From CBFDBF01 sp050291465 (GTDB taxonomy: Bacteria > Pseudomonadota > Gammaproteobacteria > Chromatiales > Chromatiaceae): DNA of 64,000 nt. Below, piece by piece: positions 18,203-27,042 of the stretch. The translations under genes were made by a program, and so were the position numbers. The notes beneath the pieces were generated by a model. That model saw nothing but the letters and a program-made list of their open reading frames with translations, had not been told where the DNA came from and ran no database searches. The stretch is from contig JBNKJV010000012.1 in assembly GCA_050291465.1 (NCBI GenBank), positions 32,225 through 96,224 of the forward strand. Reading direction: 5' to 3'. Each line of letters opens with the position of its first letter. Position 1 is the first letter of the stretch.

Positions 18203-18943
18203 CTATTCCAGCTCCTCCCAGTCACCTTCCTCCCACTCCTCTTCCGGAGGATTGCCGTCATAGACCTCGTTGCGCCGTTTCTGTAGATAGGCGTCACGAA
18301 CGAACTCATACTCGTCCAGGGCGGCCTCTTCCACCACACGACTCGCACCCAGCAGGTCCGCACGCTTGTCGATGCCGCGCAACGCTATCAACCCGTAACG
18401 CAAACGGGCCGGATCCACATAGGTTACCGGATCCGTATACCAATCAACCACCAGCCCGACAGTATCACGACCGTCACTTGGGCCGAGAACCGGAAGTACG
18501 ATATAGGGACCGGGCCCCACACCCCAGGCACCCAGGGTCTGGCCGAAATCTTCGCCGTATTTGTCGAGATTCATATTGCTCGCTACATCGAAAAATCCGA
18601 GCACACCGACGGTGGAATTGACCAGCACCCGACCGGTATCAGAGGCGGCACGGGTCAATTTGAACTGCAGAAGATTATTGATGGCGGAACCCACATCATC
18701 GAGATTGCTGAAGAAATTGGTAATCCCCTTGTCCGCGGGTGCCGGCATAATCGCCCGATAACCCCTGGCCAGAGGTTTGATCAGCACCTTGTCCAGGGCA
18801 TCGTTGAATTCATACATCGCCCGATTTATCGGTTCGATGGGATCCCGCGGATCACGGGTTTCACTGGAGGCACATCCCGCCAACACCAGCACGGTCGTGA
18901 TCGAGAATACCTTAAATGTTACAAAAAAATTCTTATTCAACAT
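18203..18943 (-). CDS. mlaA: MlaA/VacJ family outer-membrane lipoprotein
   Basis: 246 residues. A signal peptide ends in the lipobox 'LAGC' (Cys24). The MlaA signature follows: 'DPIEPINRAMYEFND', 'GITNFFSNLDDVGSAINNLL', 'RVLVNSTVGVLGFFDVAS', 'EDFGQTLGAWGVGPGPY' and 'LPVLGPSDGRD'. It removes mislocalised phospholipid from the outer leaflet and hands it to MlaC. The other mla genes (mlaFEDCB) are not adjacent. The C-terminus is strongly acidic (many Glu and Trp). Confidence 0.95.
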   Translation of the reverse strand: MLNKNFFVTFKVFSITTVLVLAGCASSETRDPRDPIEPINRAMYEFNDALDKVLIKPLARGYRAIMPAPADKGITNFFSNLDDVGSAINNLLQFKLTRAASDTGRVLVNSTVGVLGFFDVASNMNLDKYGEDFGQTLGAWGVGPGPYIVLPVLGPSDGRDTVGLVVDWYTDPVTYVDPARLRYGLIALRGIDKRADLLGASRVVEEAALDEYEFVRDAYLQKRRNEVYDGNPPEEEWEEGDWEELE

Positions 18944-19058
18944 TTTTTATTATCCTGTCCGCTATCCGTTTCGGTTCGTTGTCTATAGCCAGCATCCCAT
19001 CTCCCAATAACCGCAATTTAGCACATTTGGGTAGTCAGCACACGGCAACTCTGTTCCC

Positions 19059-19955
19059 TCAATAGACAACCTCTACATGATAACCTGCACGTTTTAAAAG
19101 GTTTAAGATGCCCTTTTCCCCCGGCAGATGAAGCGCCCCTACTGCCACGAATACTCCGCCTTCACTCAGCATCGGGTGCAGACGCTCCACCATACGCAGG
19201 TTGCGGTCATCCACGAACCGCTCCTGGAACACCTTTGCGAGCTGCTGATCGCCACTCTCCTGATAGGTCTCATTGATCGCTACCAGAGCGGCGAGATCCC
19301 TCTTCAGGTAGGCATCCAGCATGCTCTCAAACATTGTCGGCAGCTGTTCCAGATTGTTTAGGGTATCCTCCAACATCATTATCTGATCCCCCTCCCGCAT
19401 ACCGTCGAATACCGCCAACTGTTCCTCGGCGCTCTCCAGCCCCACGACCTGTTTACCCGTGTTTTTCGCCGTCTGGAAGAGAACAAAATCCAGAAATTGC
19501 CCTGTTTTCGGAGGGGGAACAATGAGCAGGGTCACCACTGACCAGGGTTTGTAATGACGTAGAGCAACCTCCGGCAAACCGCGGCTCTCCGCAGCAGCCA
19601 CCGTTCGCCCGTAGAGATCGTCGCCGAGAACCTGGCGCAGTTCCCGACCATCGGCATATACCATCCCGGCCGCCACCTTGAGCACGCTGGTTCCTTCCAT
19701 GGTCATTTCCAGCACCACCTGCCGAGACTGATCAAAAGCGGTGCGAACGGGCTCCGGAAGCGTTACTACACGTTTATCTTCAAGATGTATGGTTCCAAAA
19801 AGATAACTGGGAGCGGCGTTTCCCTTCTCTATCCGAAACAGCAAACCTTTGCCAAAAGGTATCTCCGCGAACGCCTCCCCCTGCAGCAGAAACATGCAGA
19901 GACAAAGCACCCATCCCCACAACCGAAAACGACCATCCCTAACCCGCATTCTCAT
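19059..19955 (-). CDS. TraB/GumN family protein, exported
   Basis: 298 residues from the ATG at 19955 with an AGGAG site 10 bases upstream; earlier in-frame ATGs lie in repeat sequence. A signal peptide 'WVLCLCMFLLQGEAFA' is followed by the TraB/GumN core: 'LFGTIHLED' near the N-terminus and 'VFVAVGALHLPGEKGILNLL' at the C-terminus, whose His residues and Glu77-type acids resemble the Tiki metalloprotease site. It is probably a periplasmic metal-dependent hydrolase; the substrate is unknown. Confidence 0.88.
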   Translation of the reverse strand: MRMRVRDGRFRLWGWVLCLCMFLLQGEAFAEIPFGKGLLFRIEKGNAAPSYLFGTIHLEDKRVVTLPEPVRTAFDQSRQVVLEMTMEGTSVLKVAAGMVYADGRELRQVLGDDLYGRTVAAAESRGLPEVALRHYKPWSVVTLLIVPPPKTGQFLDFVLFQTAKNTGKQVVGLESAEEQLAVFDGMREGDQIMMLEDTLNNLEQLPTMFESMLDAYLKRDLAALVAINETYQESGDQQLAKVFQERFVDDRNLRMVERLHPMLSEGGVFVAVGALHLPGEKGILNLLKRAGYHVEVVY

Positions 19956-19975
19956 ATCATCCAATCTCCTAAACT

Positions 19976-20067
19976 GGCCGCAAATGGACGCAATAACCGG
20001 CAAATAATCGCAAATTCTTTTATGCAATTCGCGAGATTTTGCGGTGATTTGTGTTTTTTGCGGCTTG
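19976..20067. repeat. Interspersed imperfect-palindrome repeat, copy B
   Basis: CGCAAATGGACGCAATAACC on the left and a right arm containing GCGGTGATTTGTGTTTTTTG. It is a diverged relative of the copies at 8921 and 36117. It sits immediately upstream of the TraB/GumN start and may overlap its promoter. Confidence 0.65.
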
Positions 20068-20225
20068 GTAACCGATCGAAACCAGGGAGGGGGCCTTCTA
20101 CCACCACATGAACTTCCGGCTATATTCCTTTTTGCCTTCCCCCCGAAATGTGGACTATATCAGCCGGGCTGCGTTCCACTCACAGGATTCGAAAAAAAAC
20201 CTCCGGTGCCTTATGCTGTCGGCCC

Positions 20226-20876
20226 ATGAATGAGATTACATACAATACCGCCATGGCGCGTCGTTTCCGTGGCTTTCTACCGGTGGTTGTGGACGTGGAG
20301 ACAGGCGGCTTCGACGCCCGGAAAGACGCCCTGTTGGAGATAGCGGCCGTGATTATCCGTATCGACGAGAACGGTCTGCTGCTGCCGGCGGAGAGTCATT
20401 CCTGTCACGTGGAGCCCTTTCCCGGCGCAAATATGGACCCCAAGGCGCTCGCGTTTAACGGTATCGATCCCCATCATCCGTTCCGTATGGCGCTGCCGGA
20501 AAAAGAGGCCCTGAAAAAGATCTCCCAACCCATACGTCACGCCATGAAGGAGAGTGCCTGCAAGCGGGCCATATTGGTGGGTCATAACGCCTTTTTCGAT
20601 CTCGGGTTTATCAATGCCGCAGTTGCAAGGACCGGCTATAAGCGCAACCCCTTCCATCCTTTCAGCACTTTCGACACCGTCACCCTGGCCGGACTCGCGT
20701 TCGGTCAGACCGTGCTCTCGCGGGGTGTTCAGGCCGCAAATCTTGAATGGGACAACGGCGAGGCACACTCCGCCGTCTACGACGCGGAAAAGACGGCCGA
20801 GCTGTTCTGCACCATCGTTAATCGCTGGCAACAGTACTGCCCCGACCTTCCCTGGACGGCGAACCTGGCGGAGTGA
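20226..20876 (+). CDS. rnt: Ribonuclease T
   Basis: 216 residues from the ATG at 20226. DEDDh 3'-5' exoribonuclease that trims tRNA and other stable RNA 3' ends. ExoI motif 'VVVDVETGGFD' gives the first acidic pair (Asp23, Glu25), ExoII is 'LVGHNAFFDLGFINAA', and ExoIII is 'HSAVYDAEKTAELF' with the catalytic His and Asp. 'FHPFSTFDTVTLAGLAFGQT' is typical of RNase T rather than DnaQ. An upstream in-frame extension to 20148 is not conserved in the family. Confidence 0.95.
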   Translation: MNEITYNTAMARRFRGFLPVVVDVETGGFDARKDALLEIAAVIIRIDENGLLLPAESHSCHVEPFPGANMDPKALAFNGIDPHHPFRMALPEKEALKKISQPIRHAMKESACKRAILVGHNAFFDLGFINAAVARTGYKRNPFHPFSTFDTVTLAGLAFGQTVLSRGVQAANLEWDNGEAHSAVYDAEKTAELFCTIVNRWQQYCPDLPWTANLAE

Positions 20877-20919
20877 GACAAAGCCCGACAGGATTCCCCC
20901 CCATTTAACCATCGAGTAA

Positions 20920-21086
20920 CAAACGCAAAGTTCGCAAAGGCGCAGAGACGCAGAGCTGTTAAAACCCATCTCACTATTTGCCCTGCACCGACACCGCAGC
21001 GGGATTATGCCATAGGCTCCACAAAAATCCGTTGGAGAAAACTTTGCGCCTTAGCGCCTTTGCGTTCTCTGCGCTAAATACGCGGT
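20920..21086. repeat. Inverted CGCAAAG/CGCAGAG repeat pair
   Basis: Left arm 20920-20957 (AACGCAAAGTTCGCAAAGG then CGCAGAGACGCAGAG). Right arm 21040-21086 is approximately its inverse (CTTTGCGCCTTAGCGCCTTT then GCGTTCTCTGCGC). The arms enclose about 80 bases. It lies between the convergent rnt and asnO genes, and no coding sequence is seen within it. Short relatives occur at 1757-1797 and 9073-9093. Confidence 0.75.
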
Positions 21087-21109
21087 CTTTACAGACGTAG
21101 GACTCGGCT

Positions 21110-22885
21110 TTAGTCCACATTAAGCTGCAGCCACAGCTCCAGCAGCGCGAGGTGCCAGAGCTTGCTGCCCTGAAGCCGGGTAAGGTGCATCTCCGGCGCG
21201 GAGAGCAGCAGCTCGACATAGGCGCGGTCAAACAGGCCCCGATCCCGGCATGCCTGTGAATACAGGATATCGCGCATGAAGTGAAAAAATTCACCCCGCA
21301 CGTATTTCAGAGCCGGCATGGGAAAATAGCCCTTGGGACGATTGATGACGGCATCCGGAAGCAATCCGCGGGCCAATGCCTTAAGAGGATACTTGCCCCC
21401 TTCCCGCAACTTGAACTCCGGCGGACAGCGCGCCGCCAGTTCCACCAGACCGTGATCAAGAAAGGGAACCCGGGCCTCCAGACCCCAGGCCATGGTCATA
21501 TTGTCCACCCGCTTGACCGGATCATCCACAATCAGGGTGGTGACATCCATATGCAGAACGGCGTCCATGAAGGTCTCGGCATCCGGCTCCGCCAGAAGTT
21601 CGCTGACCCTTGCGGAGGTATGGTCCTCTCCGCGGTACGCGGGGGTCACCAGGCGCAGAAACTCTTCATGGTCGCGGTCAAAGTAGTGTTTGGCGAAACG
21701 TTCCAGCGGCGTCCCCCGTGACTCCGCCAGCATGCGCGGATACCAGAAATAGCCCGCGAACACCTCGTCCGCCCCCTGCCCGGATTGCACCACCTTGATC
21801 TCCTTGGAGACCTGTTCCGCGAGCAGATAGAAGGCCACGGCATCCTGTCCGAACATCGGCTCCGCCATGTTTTCCACTGCCTCCGGCAACCGCCGCAGAA
21901 CCTCGTCGTTGGGAATGCGAAATTTTCTATGGCGGGTGGCGTAGCGGGCCGCCACCTGATCCGAATACTGGAACTCGTCCCCCTGCTCCTCCGGCTGACT
22001 CTCGAATCCAACGGAGAAGGTGCGCAGATCGGCGACCCCGGACTCAGCCAACAGGGCCACCAGCAGGCTGGAATCGAGCCCTCCGGAGAGCAGGACCCCC
22101 ACCGGAACATCGGCGATCTCGTTACGCCTGCGCACGGCTGCCCGCAGCTCTTCATGGATGGCGTCCAGCCATTCGTTCTCGCTCAGCGGTTTCTCGGGAC
22201 GGGTGGCAGGAAAACTCCAGTAGTGCCGTTCCCGTATATCGCCTCCGGAATCCACCGTCATCCAGTGCCCGGGCGCCAGCTTGCGCACTCCCCGCAGGAT
22301 GGTTCGGGGGGCCGGGATTACCGCATGCAGGGTAAACAGGTGGTGAAGTGCGACTGGATCTATGCCGGTGTCCACACCTCCGGCCGCCAGCAGCGCCTGA
22401 CTGGAGGAGGCGAAACGGAAACGCTCCCGGTCGATCGTATAGTAGAGAGGTTTGATCCCCAGGCGATCCCGCGCCAGGAACAACCGTTTACCGGTCTCGT
22501 CCCATATGGCGAAGGCGAACATGCCGTGCAGACGTTCCACGCAGGACTCACCCCAGGCGTGCCACGCTTTAAGAATGACCTCGCTGTCACCGTCGGAAAA
22601 GAAATGATAGCCCCGGGACTGCAGTTCCTTGCGCAACTCCCGGTAGTTATAGATTGTTCCGTTAAAGACCAGGGCCAGACCCAGTTCCTGGTCGACCATG
22701 GGCTGATTGGCGTGCTCGCTAAGGTCGATAATCGCCAGGCGCCGGTGGCCGAAAGCAAGGGGGCCGTCACTGAAACTGCCGCCGTGGTCCGGTCCCCGCC
22801 GCTCCAGTTTTTTCACCATGCGGGAGACCGCGGCCAGATCGGAGGCCGTATCATTCAACGTCAATTCACCGCAGATTCCGCACAT
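21110..22885 (-). CDS. asnO: AsnB-type amidotransferase of the N-acetylglutaminylglutamine amide (NAGGN) type
   Basis: 591 residues. The class II glutaminase domain starts with Cys2 ('MCGICGE') and carries 'RRGPDHGG' and 'FNGTIYNYREL'. The synthetase domain has the PP-loop 'GVLLSGGLDSSLLVALL'. Blocks such as 'VVQSGQGADEVFAGYFWYP', 'MAWGLEARVPFLDH', 'RPKGYFPMPALKY' and 'LQGSKLWHLALLELWLQ' resemble AsnO, which amidates N-acetylglutaminylglutamine, an osmoprotectant, more than housekeeping asparagine synthetase. The usual partners, the acetyltransferase/ligase gene ngg and an M42 peptidase, are not adjacent. Asparagine synthesis remains an alternative. Confidence 0.85.
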   Translation of the reverse strand: MCGICGELTLNDTASDLAAVSRMVKKLERRGPDHGGSFSDGPLAFGHRRLAIIDLSEHANQPMVDQELGLALVFNGTIYNYRELRKELQSRGYHFFSDGDSEVILKAWHAWGESCVERLHGMFAFAIWDETGKRLFLARDRLGIKPLYYTIDRERFRFASSSQALLAAGGVDTGIDPVALHHLFTLHAVIPAPRTILRGVRKLAPGHWMTVDSGGDIRERHYWSFPATRPEKPLSENEWLDAIHEELRAAVRRRNEIADVPVGVLLSGGLDSSLLVALLAESGVADLRTFSVGFESQPEEQGDEFQYSDQVAARYATRHRKFRIPNDEVLRRLPEAVENMAEPMFGQDAVAFYLLAEQVSKEIKVVQSGQGADEVFAGYFWYPRMLAESRGTPLERFAKHYFDRDHEEFLRLVTPAYRGEDHTSARVSELLAEPDAETFMDAVLHMDVTTLIVDDPVKRVDNMTMAWGLEARVPFLDHGLVELAARCPPEFKLREGGKYPLKALARGLLPDAVINRPKGYFPMPALKYVRGEFFHFMRDILYSQACRDRGLFDRAYVELLLSAPEMHLTRLQGSKLWHLALLELWLQLNVD

Positions 22886-22945
22886 AGTATTTTCCGTCTA
22901 CCCGGATAACCTCAGGAGCCTCCGTCGCCGGATGAACTCCCGGCT

Positions 22946-24484
22946 CTATTCCTCTTTTCCCCATCCGCCGCCACCCGCGGTCTCGATGAGCAGTCTATCG
23001 CCCGGTCCCACTTGGCAGTCGAGTTTGGGAGGAAGCGGCTTACCGTTCAGAAGATTGATGCCCGCCTGGCCCGGGGTGCCCCCTGCCAGCCCCCAGGGTT
23101 GATGATGACGGCGTTCCGTCAACAGGGAGAGCCGGGTTGGGGAGAGAAACTCAAATTCCCGGATCAGACCGTCCCCGCCGCAATGCGCCCCCTCCCCGCC
23201 GGACCCGCGCCGCAGAGAGTAACGCCTCACCCGCAGGGGAAAACGGCTTTCCAACACCTCAATAGGCGTATTACGGGTATTGGTCATATGGGTCTGCACG
23301 CCGCTGTGTCCGCCGCCCCGGGGCCCGGCCCCCATGCCGCCCCCAACGGTCTCGTAATAGTCCCACGCCCCGCTTTCACCGTCGCTGCCCATGGCCAGAT
23401 TGTTCATGCTTCCATGGCTGGCCGCCGGGATACCCTCCGGCAGTGCCCGGGCCAGCGCGCCCATGACCGTGTCCACGATACGGGTGCTGGTCTCCACGTT
23501 ACCGGCGGCAACCGCAGCCGGGCGGCGCGCATTGAGGAGACTGCCTTCCGGAGCGTGCACGGCGATCCGCCGGAAGGTTCCGGCACAGGCCGGGGTGTAA
23601 TCCGGCATGAGACAGCGAAATACGTAGTATACGGCGGCCGCGGCGACGGACAGGGGACAGTTTATATTGCCCGGAACCTGGTCCGCCGTACCGGAAAAAT
23701 CCACCCTGACCCGGCCACCCGACACCGTGATACCGGCGCGGATCGGGATATTGCGATTCCCTGTTCCATCGTCATCCATCACATCCTCGAAATGGTATAC
23801 ACCGTCGGGAACGGACTTCAGAGCCTCCATCGCCAATTGTTCACCGTATCCGTTCAGGGCACGGAGCGCCGATCGAAAACCCTCCCGACCCTGAAGGCTC
23901 ACCAGACTTCCCATCCGCACCAATCCGATGCGATTGGCGCTGATCTGCGCGGCTATATCCCCGTGGGACTCCTCCCGGTTACGGGCACTTCCCACGATCC
24001 GCTGCAGCAGGGCGGCATCGGTGCGTCCCTCCTGCAGCAGATAGGAGGGTTCTATAACCAGCCCCTCTTCTTCCAGGCGGGTTGAGATAGGCATGGAGCC
24101 CGGGCTGCAGGCACCGATATCCGCGTGATGCGCACGATTGGCGACGAAACCGGCCAACCGGTTTGCCGCAAAAACCGGGGCGATCAGGGTGACATCAGGC
24201 AGATGGGTTCCTCCGAGATAGGGGTCGTTGAGAATGACCATATCCCCGCGACGCCAGGTCATCCCGGAAACGATGTCCCGCATGGCATAGGCCATGCTCC
24301 CCAGATGCACGGGGATATGGGCGGCCTGGGCGCACAGCTCCCCATCGGCGTCAAAAACCGCGCAGGAATAGTCAAGACGATCGCGAATATTGGGAGAAAA
24401 GGCGGCATTGCGCAGCACCGCACCCATTTCGTCACAAACCGCCTCCAGCCGGCTGGAAAAGATACTCAATTCAACAGCATTCAC
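22946..24484 (-). CDS. hyuB: Hydantoinase B/oxoprolinase family protein (HyuB-like), solo
   Basis: 512 residues from a GTG at 24484 with a GAGGTG site. HyuB landmarks are clear: 'FSPNIRDRLDYSCAVFDADG', 'HIPVHLGSM', 'RRGDMVILNDPYLGGTHLPD', 'NRAHHADIGACSPGSMP', 'GNINCPLSVAAAAVYYVFRC' and 'YETVGGGMGAGPRGGGHSGV'. Family members hydrolyse or carboxylate cyclic amides such as 5-oxoproline together with an ATP-binding HyuA subunit. No hyuA gene is adjacent. It ends 60 bases upstream of asnO on the same strand and could share its transcript. Confidence 0.92.
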   Translation of the reverse strand: MNAVELSIFSSRLEAVCDEMGAVLRNAAFSPNIRDRLDYSCAVFDADGELCAQAAHIPVHLGSMAYAMRDIVSGMTWRRGDMVILNDPYLGGTHLPDVTLIAPVFAANRLAGFVANRAHHADIGACSPGSMPISTRLEEEGLVIEPSYLLQEGRTDAALLQRIVGSARNREESHGDIAAQISANRIGLVRMGSLVSLQGREGFRSALRALNGYGEQLAMEALKSVPDGVYHFEDVMDDDGTGNRNIPIRAGITVSGGRVRVDFSGTADQVPGNINCPLSVAAAAVYYVFRCLMPDYTPACAGTFRRIAVHAPEGSLLNARRPAAVAAGNVETSTRIVDTVMGALARALPEGIPAASHGSMNNLAMGSDGESGAWDYYETVGGGMGAGPRGGGHSGVQTHMTNTRNTPIEVLESRFPLRVRRYSLRRGSGGEGAHCGGDGLIREFEFLSPTRLSLLTERRHHQPWGLAGGTPGQAGINLLNGKPLPPKLDCQVGPGDRLLIETAGGGGWGKEE

Positions 24485-24540
24485 CCTGCACCTCTGATAC
24501 CGTCTGTCGCACCCGATTGTGGCACAAAAACGGATTGATC

Positions 24541-24569
24541 TTGTAATTCCGGAACCCGACCCCTAGATT
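24541..24569 (+). promoter_or_regulatory. Candidate sigma-70 promoter of sodB
   Basis: TTGTAA (24541-24546) and TAGATT (24564-24569) are separated by 17 bases and lie 43 bases before the sodB ATG. Each hexamer matches consensus at four of six positions. Confidence 0.45.
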
Positions 24570-24611
24570 AATCACAACCTATTTCAAGTACGCTTAACGG
24601 AGGAGCAACCC

Positions 24612-25193
24612 ATGGCACATGAACTACCCCCCCTGCCGTACCAACAGGACGCACTGGAACCCACCATCTCCCGGGAAACCATCGAATACCATTACGGGAA
24701 ACACCATCAGACCTATGTCACGAATCTGAACAACCTCATAGCGGGAACGGAATTCGAGAACGCTACGCTGGAGGAGACCGTGAAGAAATCCTCCGGCGGT
24801 ATATTCAATAACGCAGCCCAGGTCTGGAACCACAGTTTCTACTGGAATTGCCTCTCCCCCCAGGGAGGCGGTGAGCCGGACGGCCCGCTTGCCGAGGCCA
24901 TCGATGCGGCTTTCGGTTCATTCGAAGAATTCAAGAAACAGTTTGCCAACTCGGCGGCGACCAATTTCGGCTCCGGCTGGACCTGGCTGGTGAAGAACGG
25001 CGAGGACAGACTGACGATCGTCAACACCTCCAACGCCGCCAACCCCATGACCGAAGGACTGACGCCGCTGCTTACGGTGGACGTGTGGGAACACGCCTAT
25101 TACATCGACTACCGGAATGCCCGACCCAAATATCTGGAAGGGATATGGAACATCGTGAACTGGGGATTCGTAGCAGATAACTTCAGCGGATAA
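24612..25193 (+). CDS. sodB: Superoxide dismutase [Fe]
   Basis: 193 residues, typical of SodB. Metal ligands are His27, His74, Asp157 and His161, all in the standard context ('VWNHSFYWNC' and 'DVWEHAYYIDY'). Iron is predicted rather than manganese from 'NNAAQVWNH' and 'SAATNFGSGW', where FeSODs keep Ala-Gln in the second sphere; a cambialistic enzyme cannot be excluded. A GGAGGAG ribosome site is present. It is cytoplasmic, with no signal peptide. Confidence 0.96.
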   Translation: MAHELPPLPYQQDALEPTISRETIEYHYGKHHQTYVTNLNNLIAGTEFENATLEETVKKSSGGIFNNAAQVWNHSFYWNCLSPQGGGEPDGPLAEAIDAAFGSFEEFKKQFANSAATNFGSGWTWLVKNGEDRLTIVNTSNAANPMTEGLTPLLTVDVWEHAYYIDYRNARPKYLEGIWNIVNWGFVADNFSG

Positions 25194-25208
25194 TCCCGAC
25201 GGGAACTT

Positions 25209-25245
25209 CTCGGGGCGCACCGGCAGCCGGCCGCCACGCCCCGAG
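25209..25245. terminator. Hairpin between convergent sodB and DUF2934 genes
   Basis: A 9-bp perfect stem CTCGGGGCG/CGCCCCGAG (25209-25217 with 25237-25245) with a 19-base loop, placed between the two stop codons. A T tract is lacking, so termination may be weak or factor-assisted. Confidence 0.5.
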
Positions 25246-25251
25246 GGGTAT

Positions 25252-25530
25252 CTATTTGGTGTTCAGCATCCTATCGACCATCTGCTCGCTTTCGTACCAG
25301 TCCTCCTGTTCATAACCCGGTTCGAAGTTGCGATGCTCCGCCCGATAGTAGGCCATGGTGGCGATCATCTCGTAACGCTGACGGGGGGTGATTTTCGGTT
25401 TCTTCGCTGCCGCCTTTTTCTTCACGGTGGTCTTTTTTGCCACCACCTTTTTCGCTGGTTTCTTTTTTACCACCGTCTTCCTTGCCGACTTCGGCTTCCC
25501 CTTGCTACCAGCTGATTCCTTGGATGTCAT
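25252..25530 (-). CDS. Lys/Ala-rich basic protein with C-terminal DUF2934 domain
   Basis: 92 residues. Residues 1-45 are almost entirely Lys, Ala, Val, Thr and Ser ('KKKPAKKVVAKKTTVKKK'), like the tails of bacterial histone H1-like and AlgP proteins. Residues 46-88 form DUF2934, recognisable by 'ITPRQRYEMIATMAYYRAEH' and 'FEPGYEQEDWYESEQMV'. A nucleic-acid-associated role is suggested by composition but not proven. An AAGGAGAA site precedes the ATG. Confidence 0.8.
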   Translation of the reverse strand: MTSKESAGSKGKPKSARKTVVKKKPAKKVVAKKTTVKKKAAAKKPKITPRQRYEMIATMAYYRAEHRNFEPGYEQEDWYESEQMVDRMLNTK

Positions 25531-25632
25531 GGTCTTCTCCTTAGTGAATTTTCCCTGCAGTAATAAACGATAGACTTGATTGTAGGAGAAATCCGCGAAA
25601 AGAGAACAACAAATCTCGGAACTCGCCAGGCA

Positions 25633-27042
25633 TCAAGGCAACTCGGGAAACCCCTTTCCGGGGTTCAGAATATTATTTGGATCGAACTGCTTTTTGATAT
25701 CCATCATCAAGCGCAGGGTTACCGGGTCGATCTCCCGCGCGACGAAATCCCGTTTCTCCAGACCGATACCATGTTCCCCGGAGAGGGTACCGCCAAGACC
25801 CAGCACCAGATCGAAGGTTGCATCCAGACACTCCTGGGCCCGCGCCATCTCCTCCGAATCATCCGGATCGGCAAGCAGGTTGACATGGATATTTCCGTTG
25901 CCCGCATGTCCGAAATTGACGATGCGTATCCCCTTGTCGGCGGAGAGCCTTTCCAGCCCGCCGATCAGTTCGGGAATACGCGAAACCGGGACTACCACGT
26001 CCTCGTTTATCTTTTTCGGCGCAATGTTGCGTAAGGCCGGCGAGAGCGCCTTGCGTGTCTCCCAGAGACGCGCAATCTCCTGTTCCGTGGTCGCGGCATG
26101 AATCTCCAACAGACCGTCATTGCGCGCGGCAATCTCCACCGCGGCAACCGATTCCGCCAGGCAGTGCACCGGCCCGTCAACCTCGATCATCAATAACGCA
26201 CCCACCTTCGGATCCAGCTCCAGGCCGGAAAAATCACGCACCATGTGGAGGGCCGCACCGTCCATGAATTCCAGGACGCACGGAGTCACGGGTTGGGCCA
26301 TGATTGAGGAAACCGCTGAAGCCGCGGCATGTATGTCACGATAAGTGGCGCGCAGGGTCTGCTTCGCTTCCGCCAGCGGCGTCAGCCTGAGAACCGCCTC
26401 GGTTATCACCGCGAGGGTCCCTTCGGAACCGATCAGGAGTCGCGTCAAGTCATACCCCACCACTCCCTTGCTGGTGGCCACCCCGGTTCTTATCTCTTCG
26501 CCCGCGCCGGTGACCCCCCGCAATCCGAGGGTGTTTTCCCGGGGGGTGCCATACTTGACGGCGCGCGGCCCCGCCGAATTGTAGGCAAGATTTCCGCCGA
26601 TAGTGCAGACCGCCGCGCTGGTGGGATCGGGTGGCCAGAAAAACCCGTGTCTCTCCAGCGCCTGCTGCAGTTCAAGATTGGTGACCCCCGGCTCAACCCG
26701 GGCCATGCGATTGGCCGGATCGATATCCAGGATACGGTTCATCCGTTCCAGGGAAAGCACGATTCCGCCGCGATCGGGCACGGTGGCCCCGGTAGTGCCG
26801 GTCCCGCGCCCCCTGACGACGAGATTTATACCCTCGTTATTACAGACCCGGACCACATCCCGGACCTGCTCCTGCTCGGTGGCGAACACAACCGCCTGCG
26901 GCATCGCCTGCCGGCGGCTGTTATCGTACCCATAGGGCAGACAGTCGGCCGGGTCCGTACGAACCGCCTCACTGCCGACGACCGCGGCCAGTTCCGCGAC
27001 TATCCGTGCCGGCAGCTCAACCGTTTCCGTCGACGTACTCAA
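25633..27042 (-). CDS. glcD: FAD-linked oxidase, GlcD-type (glycolate/D-lactate dehydrogenase)
   Basis: 469 residues. A PCMH-type FAD domain is visible ('VVRGRGTGTTGATVPDRGGI', 'DPTSAAVCTIGGNLAYNSAG'), with the C-terminal FAD-linked oxidase domain carrying 'NFGHAGNGNIHVNLL' and 'SGEHGIGLEKRDF'. It oxidises a 2-hydroxyacid such as glycolate or D-lactate, passing electrons to quinone. The start appears to be a TTG at 27042 lying inside the end of the preceding dolP-like gene (26-base overlap), which suggests coupling. GlcE and GlcF genes are not nearby; it may be a stand-alone Dld2-like enzyme. Confidence 0.92.
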   Translation of the reverse strand: MSTSTETVELPARIVAELAAVVGSEAVRTDPADCLPYGYDNSRRQAMPQAVVFATEQEQVRDVVRVCNNEGINLVVRGRGTGTTGATVPDRGGIVLSLERMNRILDIDPANRMARVEPGVTNLELQQALERHGFFWPPDPTSAAVCTIGGNLAYNSAGPRAVKYGTPRENTLGLRGVTGAGEEIRTGVATSKGVVGYDLTRLLIGSEGTLAVITEAVLRLTPLAEAKQTLRATYRDIHAAASAVSSIMAQPVTPCVLEFMDGAALHMVRDFSGLELDPKVGALLMIEVDGPVHCLAESVAAVEIAARNDGLLEIHAATTEQEIARLWETRKALSPALRNIAPKKINEDVVVPVSRIPELIGGLERLSADKGIRIVNFGHAGNGNIHVNLLADPDDSEEMARAQECLDATFDLVLGLGGTLSGEHGIGLEKRDFVAREIDPVTLRLMMDIKKQFDPNNILNPGKGFPELP

